From: Glandiceps talaboti
Taxonomy: Eukaryota > Hemichordata > Enteropneusta > Spengelidae
DNA: 37,500 nucleotides
Direction of reading: 5' to 3'
Assembly (NCBI RefSeq): GCF_964340395.1
Contig: NC_135551.1
Location: 8,084,379 to 8,121,878 of the forward strand
The notes under the pieces were generated by a model. The model was not told the DNA's origin and searched no databases. It worked only from the letters and a program-made list of their open reading frames with translations. The position numbers and the translations under genes are program-made. Of this stretch, positions 32,430 through 37,500 are shown in pieces; the stretch's first letter is position 1; the number at the start of each line of letters is the position of its first letter.

Positions 32430-34621
32430 CAGGTGGTTGTGGTTGTGATAATGATTAAAATAATGATACTGATGCTACATTGATATTTTTGTGAGTATCT
32501 TGTAACACAGGCGTCTATGTATTATGTACACAAGTTACCAGAACATGTGACTAATGAATGCATATTTTAGTAGCATAAGTTATTTTAATCAGTGACTCTT
32601 AGATAGTAATATATGTTTCTCTCTTCTATTTTATTATATCAGGTGAAAATGTGTATAAAGACAGATGATGAACCATCAGAATGTGGAGAGGATACCTTTG
32701 ATGAGGTGGAGACATGTAAGTGACAACATATTATAAAGCCTAAGACCCTGACCTTACATTTTACAATATCAGTGCTTGAATTTAATTGTTTTCCTTGCTA
32801 ATTTTGTACATGGGCTACCCTTTTCCCGGAATTGGTAGTCCAAGGATGATGAATAATAATCCCGCATATGTGCCTGAAGTGAAAATATAGGCCCTCATTG
32901 GAAATATACTGTCATGTCCCTACCATCTAAATAATTAAATAATCAGCTGTAATTCAATCAGACTATGAGTACTAGCTGTAAACTATGGTAGCTCCATGAC
33001 AAATAGTGGTCTGGACGAGGGATAATATTATTAACTTTATAAGTTCAATATGTGTATATTGTGAGAATTAATCTGCTAGACCATGGACGTATAAACAGAT
33101 ATATTACACTGACTTTGACACTGCATTTGGTATTTTAATCAAAATTTGAGAATCTTGTAAAATTCAAACGTTTGATGAGGTATGTACTACTTCGCAATAT
33201 GAGCTACTGGAGACCTCTTGCAACTATCCTGAATGTTCATATAAGAAACAATTGTAGAGATTGCTTATTTTGATTATCATGTACAAACTGAAATCTGGTG
33301 TGTTCTCATTAGGATGGAAATAAACACATTGGACATCGGAAGATTTATGAGTAGAATTTTACAGATAACCTGTGATTATTTATTGCCATATCTGGAAATG
33401 ACATCATTTTCTAATTTTTAAACAAACAAAACTTCTTTCAGGCAAACTGAAAATAATACAACTTATTACAATTTGAAAATCATGTATATGAAACCATACT
33501 ATATGTCACCAGGTCAACTAAACTTTGGAAAAAATGCCAGTAGTGCTATTTTGTAACTTCTGTAGTGTGGAAGCGCTATATAAAACCAACATTATTATTA
33601 GTATCATAATGCATGTTGACCCACTTCCTAGGTTGCGGGTGATGTTAATTTGAACAAAGAGGGTTCAAATATTTTGAGTTAGTTAAGTTTTATGTGTAAT
33701 CCCAGAATAATTGAAATGAGAATGCCTCTCCAGGAAATAAAGGTATTTTTCTTAAAAATTGTGTTCGTGATTTCACATTCGTAAATTTCGTTTAATTGCC
33801 AGGAAACATCAAATTGAAACTACATATTGAATAACTCTATTGTTCTGTTGTAGGTACACAGTTGTAACATGGAAACTATCATTCATGAATATTGATTAGA
33901 TGAACAATGCATATTTTTCACTAATTATCTTCAAGGAAATGAAGCCCTTGGCATTCATGAATATTCAGTGTTCATGTCGTCCATATTTATGTCTGCTAAG
34001 ACACACAATGCAATGGTGTGACAATAAAAGTACAACTGAGATGGGAAAATAGTGTATAGTGTATAGTGTTTTTTGGCAGTGAACAAAATGTAAGTTATTT
34101 GAAATTGTGGAATGATTCTCCGGAACCCAACTAAGATTGCAGTTATAAATGAAGAACATGTGCAATATACTGACAAACACTGTAGTGGTTGTGAGGATTA
34201 ATTCATGAATACCTTTTACTTCAGGTACAACAGCTAAGCAAACTACAACACCTGCAAACACACAGGCTGGAGGTACAACAGAAAACAAGCCTGAGACAAC
34301 ACCAACATCAGAGGGTGAGGCAACCCATACATCAAAGAATCCGACAACTGCATCAGAGAGTGACACAACCCCTGCAGAGGAACAGACAACACCCTCATCA
34401 CAGTCACCAGGTGAAACCACAGAACCTACAGGGGGTGAAACTACCAAGTCCATAGAATTAGAAGATGATAACGAATCATATCAGGAGCCTCATTTGATCT
34501 ACCTAGCTATGGGTTTTTTCATCCAGTTAATATTATTGTCTTATTTTTTTTCAAATGTGTTTTGTGCATATGCTGTAAATATCATAAGTATAAAAACGAC
34601 AACTATCACACTTTAAAATAA
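27561..34621 (+). CDS. CD164/endolyn-like sialomucin (two apparent frameshifts)
   Basis: Four exons: 27561-27636, 29992-30063, 32643-32715, 34225-34621. Exon 1 encodes a signal peptide (MDFSAV, hydrophobic core, SAQG). Exons 2-3 encode a short Cys-rich module, C-x2-C, then C-x-W-x2-C, as in the CD164 ectodomain. Exon 4 encodes a Thr/Ser/Pro mucin stretch, a membrane span beginning LIYLAMGFF, and a short tail. CD164 is a type I sialomucin of endosomes, lysosomes and the cell surface; its C-terminal YHTL is a YxxΦ sorting signal. Here the mucin frame runs out at 34616 without it, but NYHTLK-stop is present in the next frame, ending at 34621; one extra T in the T8 run at 34544-34551 would join them. 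Exon 3 is 73 bases where 72 are expected, and phase-1 entry meets a TGA; one fewer A near 32646-32649 restores the frame and the family's five-residue Cys spacing. As assembled the product is broken; corrected it is about 205 aa, near the human length. Pseudogene is the alternative. Confidence 0.75.
27958..28830. mobile_element. Repeat insertion nested in the foldback left arm
   Basis: This DNA separates two parts of the left arm that are contiguous in the right arm, so it inserted later. It carries tandem modules of about 150 bp with TTTTTGACCAAAA and GGATCATCATGTTG motifs, then (CA)n at 28729-28766 and a CAGTCAGTCAGTCAGAC tail. TAGCACA near the left edge and TGTGCTA at the right edge may be short terminal inverted repeats. 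Confidence 0.6.
28729..28779. repeat. (CA)n(CAGT)n microsatellite
   Basis: CA run followed by four CAGT units, near the end of the nested insertion. Confidence 0.95.
28831..29335. repeat. A-rich degenerate AAATC/AAATG repeat
   Basis: Long run of irregular 5-6 base units, mainly AAATC and AAATG with AAAGT, forming the inner left arm and adjacent interior of the foldback element. Purine-rich on the plus strand; no coding potential. Confidence 0.8.
30501..30637. repeat. (GACA)n(GAGACA)n(GA)n purine tract ending in G-runs
   Basis: An almost wholly purine stretch on the plus strand in intron 2 of the CD164-like gene. Open frames on both strands (Ser/Leu or Arg/Glu rich) are artefacts of the repeat. 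Confidence 0.95.
32383..32430. repeat. (GAT)n(GGT)n microsatellite
   Basis: Impure GAT/GAC triplets passing into GGT triplets, about 210 bases upstream of exon 3. Confidence 0.9.
32716..34224 (+). other. Intron 3 of the CD164-like gene
   Basis: About 1.5 kb. Contains a hAT-like element copy at 32770-33047 and a SINE-like tail GCGCTATATAAA followed by ATTATTATTA at about 33571-33602. Nothing else is recognised. Confidence 0.6.
32770..33047. mobile_element. Second copy of the hAT-like element
   Basis: Begins CAGTGCTTGAATTTAA and shares, in order, GGGCTACC, GGAATTGGTAGTC, a CTGTAAACTATGGTAG motif and CCATGACAA with the 19027-19305 element. The right terminus has decayed. Non-autonomous. Confidence 0.6.
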
Positions 34622-35680
34622 AAAGTACAAATTAAAAGTGATATATAGTTAAAGTGGCCATATGGATGAGGATTGGGTGTATATTTTGGATTTTATGGAC
34701 AAATATTTTACCATGGATTCCTACTTGAAAAATCAATGTGAAACAATATATGTCCAGTCCTTGTTTCCAACTAAAAAGATTGGAATATAAATTAACAAAT
34801 ATCTCAAATGTTTGTTATTGTACATGCGATATAGTAAACTTTGTACACGTTTGTTTGCTTTTTTGCTATGGATTGAGTTACAAACAGACTTGTCAGTGTT
34901 GCTTCATATTGATATTTTCAGTTGGGAAGCTGTGATAAAAGTGTTTAACAAATTAAAAATCCTTTCCCTAACTCATCAAACCTATTGACATAGAGAATGT
35001 CCCCTAACTCAACAACCAAATTCAAACATGTTATCATGAAGCGCACCCCTCTAACTCACAAATTAAAAGCTACTCTTGCTGCATTTCAAAAAATGTCATC
35101 CAAAGTTCTGTTTGACACCAAGTAATAAGATAGTTTGAAATTATGTATTTTGTTGACACATATAGTCATGCAAACAGTGCCCTAAAGAGTTGAAATTTAC
35201 ACTGTGCTGGTTGTAACTGTAGATGGTTTAGACCATCACACACAGCAGGTGTCAATACATCATGGGTAAATTGGCCATATCTTATATTGCCCTCTCTTTT
35301 GGAATTCAATACCAGAGCAAATAAGAGCAAAACAACTCACTCCCTCAAATACCATCTTCTCCAAAACTAAGTTTATAATATAGTATTGTAATATTCTATA
35401 TTTTGTTTTACTGTTGTATGTATATATTGTATAATGTATTTACTTATTTAAATGTATAAGTTATTTATTTATTTATTATCATGTCAGGACATCTTCTTGA
35501 TGCATTGTCCTTCATATATTTTAGTGTATTAAATTACAACTCCAATGTACAGTGACTACGGGAATGGACTCGAATAGCATTTGCTGTTTTCCGTTTCCCT
35601 TTACCCTTTATTGCAGTACTAATGTATAACATATTATCCAATGTGTTTTGTAACTTGTCAAAAAAGGGTAATAAAGTTGA
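34622..35680 (+). other. Presumed 3' UTR of the CD164-like gene
   Basis: No convincing coding frame. An AATAAA at 34617-34622 overlaps the restored stop codon and is an unlikely poly(A) signal. The next good one is at 35670-35675, followed by GT-rich DNA, giving a 3' UTR of about 1.05 kb. Confidence 0.45.
35670..35675 (+). terminator. Candidate poly(A) signal of the CD164-like gene
   Basis: AATAAA followed within 30 bases by the GT-rich GTTGATGTTGAAGTTG stretch, a plausible downstream element. Confidence 0.4.
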
Positions 35681-36390
35681 AGAAGTTGATGTTGAAGTTG
35701 AAGCAACGTACATCCTGTGAAATCCGATTAAATTATTGCAGTATGCTCATATCACCATGACGACCTCGAACATATTATGACATAAGTATGACTGTATACT
35801 TTGTGCCTTGATAGAATGTGTATGATAACATATCAATAATATAAACAGTTGTAAGTTTGATTACTATAGCAACAGTACATTGATTAGCATAAATATACAA
35901 CATTTTGCTGTGGAAATTGGATAGCACCTGCAATACCACACAGTGATATGCCGTAAATAGTAGCATTCTAACCGCGGTTAAATAACATTCAACTGCTTGG
36001 GAGCTCCAACCTCGTACACAGAATTAGTCAGTGTGACCGACGATTATCACTTACATATCGACGTTATAAGGAGTTTTCTATTAGTTGATATATACCCAAA
36101 GATTTTGCATAAACTGTAAACAATAATTTCCATGCTTTTAATTAAACAATACCAAGTTGTTTACTATGTGTGATAAAGATGGACTGTGCACGAGTACACA
36201 TTCGAAATGGCGACTAATGATCAGTCCGACAAGCTACAGGCATACCTGAAGTGACCATGTTCTGTGTCTAAACGGTCGCTTACAACAGTGAAGAGGTATC
36301 TTCTGGAAGTAAGATTTTGTTTTACAACCAATGGTGTGACTGTACTTATATGCTGGACTACACTTCTAGTACTGGGCTTCAGTACTGTGT
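35681..36390. other. Intergenic, no supported gene
   Basis: Contains an ATG-led short frame at 36207 interrupted by one TGA and followed by a hydrophobic stretch (discussed under findings). No homology recognised. Confidence 0.4.
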
Positions 36391-36394
36391 ACAT

Positions 36395-36500
36395 TAAGGA
36401 GCGTTCAGTTATTATGGCTGGGGTGGGCCAGCAAAATCCGGGAAAGGGGGGGGGGGGTCATCTTATTTTGGAAAACTGCAAGGGAGGGGGGTGGGTTTGT
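36395..36500 (+). repeat. Dispersed G-tract element
   Basis: GGAGCGTTCAGTTATTATGG, then GGGTGGGCC, a G13 run with TCATCTTATTTTGGA, and GGGAGGGGGGTGGG. The order of motifs matches the minus-strand reading of 12600-12780 and partly the G-tract units near 13781-14978. Confidence 0.6.
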
Positions 36501-36599
36501 TATGTTGTTTTTTTCCACAGCACAGAGGGGGTCCACATTTACGTTCTCTGGAGTTATTTCATTATGGTCCAAAAACAAATATTATCTGTCATTTTAAAA

Positions 36600-37177
36600 T
36601 GTTGAGCCTTACCATTAATGGTGACAGCAGCGTGGAAATTATGAAGTCAGCATCAACTGTTTATAACTGTGAAAGACCACGAAATATCAGGTCACTACAG
36701 GCAAAAATTAAACAACATGGTGGCAAAAGCCTGTTCTGCGTCAAGAAACCTCCAAAAGCTGAAGATACTGCAAGGGAGAACACACACTACCAGAGAGCAC
36801 ATGTAAATAATATAATAGGAATAATATAATAGGAAGATTTGTCTCAGAGAAAAATAGAAGTTCCGCAGGCTTCTGTTTCATGATCAGCATGGATGACAAA
36901 GCATACCTCAGGCCAAGAACGTCTGAGGCGTTCGAAAAGACATGCAACAAAACAATCTTGACACTTTAGTGATGACAATCAAGCAAGGAAACTGCCAACG
37001 TATGATTGGCCCGAAAAACAGGTGTACATCACACCTTCTGCCCACCGCATCTCCAGTAAGAAAGGGGAAGTAGACAATGATACTGAACATCTGCTGACAG
37101 CTGATGACAATCACGGTGTTATTGTCCAGCCCAAATCAATTGTTGGATCACCTGGGACTGTTTGGGCATCTGACTAA
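36600..37177 (+). pseudogene. Broken transposon-like reading frame (DDKAY motif)
   Basis: Coding-like sequence continues through three frames. The first part includes RPRNIRSLQAKIKQHGGK and ENTHYQRAHVNNI. It is then knocked out of frame by a 14-bp tandem duplication (AATAATATAATAGG twice, about 36807-36834). The second part, FCFMISMDDKAYLRPRTS, ends at a TAG near 36967. The third part, DDNQARKLPTYDWPEK, runs in another frame to TAA at 37175-37177 (GTVWASD-stop). Similar DDKAY-type proteins occur in repetitive, transposon-derived gene sets, but I cannot name the family. The breaks argue for a dead copy; a spliced gene using the AG at 36969 is a weaker alternative. Confidence 0.5.
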
Positions 37178-37500
37178 TGTTGCAGAAAAGAGAACTTAAG
37201 TGTTACTGTTACGATCCAAAATATCGTATTTCGGAATTATGGGAATAAATTCTACATTTCGGCATTGTAGGCCATAGGTCAGATATAGACTGGCGATTAC
37301 GAATCTGGGCAAACATGATGTAACTGAAATTCACATGATTAGTTAGAGAGAAGTATTTAATATTTTTTATGATGGCATGATCTTATGGTGTGATTTTCTA
37401 TTTTTAGTTGTTGTGTAAATTCCATTGTATTGGAAGTATACTTAAGATGAGAATTAAAACATCCAGAAGCAATCTGGTAGGTGATTCTGGCAAGCCGAAA
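37178..37500. other. Right end of window, nothing recognised
   Basis: AT-rich DNA with no convincing reading frame, repeat or RNA gene. Confidence 0.5.

Larger units (their letters stand above)
30064..32642 (+). other. Intron 2 of the CD164-like gene
   Basis: About 2.6 kb. Holds (AT)n at 30433-30457, a purine-rich GACA/GA array at 30501-30637 and a GAT/GGT run at 32383-32430. No other gene or clear mobile element was seen. Confidence 0.6.

Noticed and set aside
33965-34453. 162-codon minus-strand frame
   Set aside because: Antisense of the Thr/Ser-rich mucin exon, whose low-complexity codons keep the other strand open.
34617-34622. AATAAA as poly(A) signal of the CD164-like gene
   Set aside because: It overlaps the stop codon, too close for normal 3'-end processing; the 35670 signal is preferred.

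Overview
The window looks like nuclear DNA of a marine-invertebrate-type metazoan. Genes are split by GT-AG introns, intergenic DNA is AT-rich, and microsatellites, miniature inverted-repeat elements and poly-G/C repeats are frequent. There is no operon, Shine-Dalgarno site or CRISPR array. The species cannot be named; a non-vertebrate deuterostome or lophotrochozoan would fit, and that is inference.

Layout. (1) 689-5751, plus strand: a large Apaf-1-like STAND protein (NB-ARC, winged-helix/helical region, about 18-20 WD40 repeats) coded almost wholly by one 4.8-kb exon, with a tandemly duplicated small intron at its 5' end. No CARD, death or TIR domain is visible. (2) 6609-13776 and 16958-24957, minus strand: a tandem duplication of a complete six-exon gene for a cytosolic VWA-domain protein (434 and 419 aa as spliced). 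All splice sites and phases match between the copies. Each copy carries its own poly(A) signal and a palindromic CRE upstream. The copies differ in poly-Pro/poly-Glu length and in later insertions. (3) 13777-16957: a gene-free spacer with G-tract repeats, a 92-bp hairpin and a 0.2-kb tandem duplication. (4) 24958-27560: gene-free, with microsatellites and a 319-bp element bearing ~80-bp inverted repeats. (5) 27561-34621, plus strand: a four-exon CD164/endolyn-like sialomucin gene whose assembled sequence carries two apparent one-base homopolymer frameshifts. Intron 1 holds a 2.2-kb foldback element that is itself interrupted. (6) 36600-37177: a broken transposon-like reading frame.

The genes do not form an evident pathway. 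An Apaf-like sensor next to duplicated VWA scaffold-like genes is suggestive of a stress or immune neighbourhood, but nothing in the sequence proves joint function. The most useful results are the spliced models of the VWA pair, the frameshift diagnosis in the CD164-like gene, a conserved short reading frame in intron 1 of both VWA copies, and several mobile elements with definable ends.
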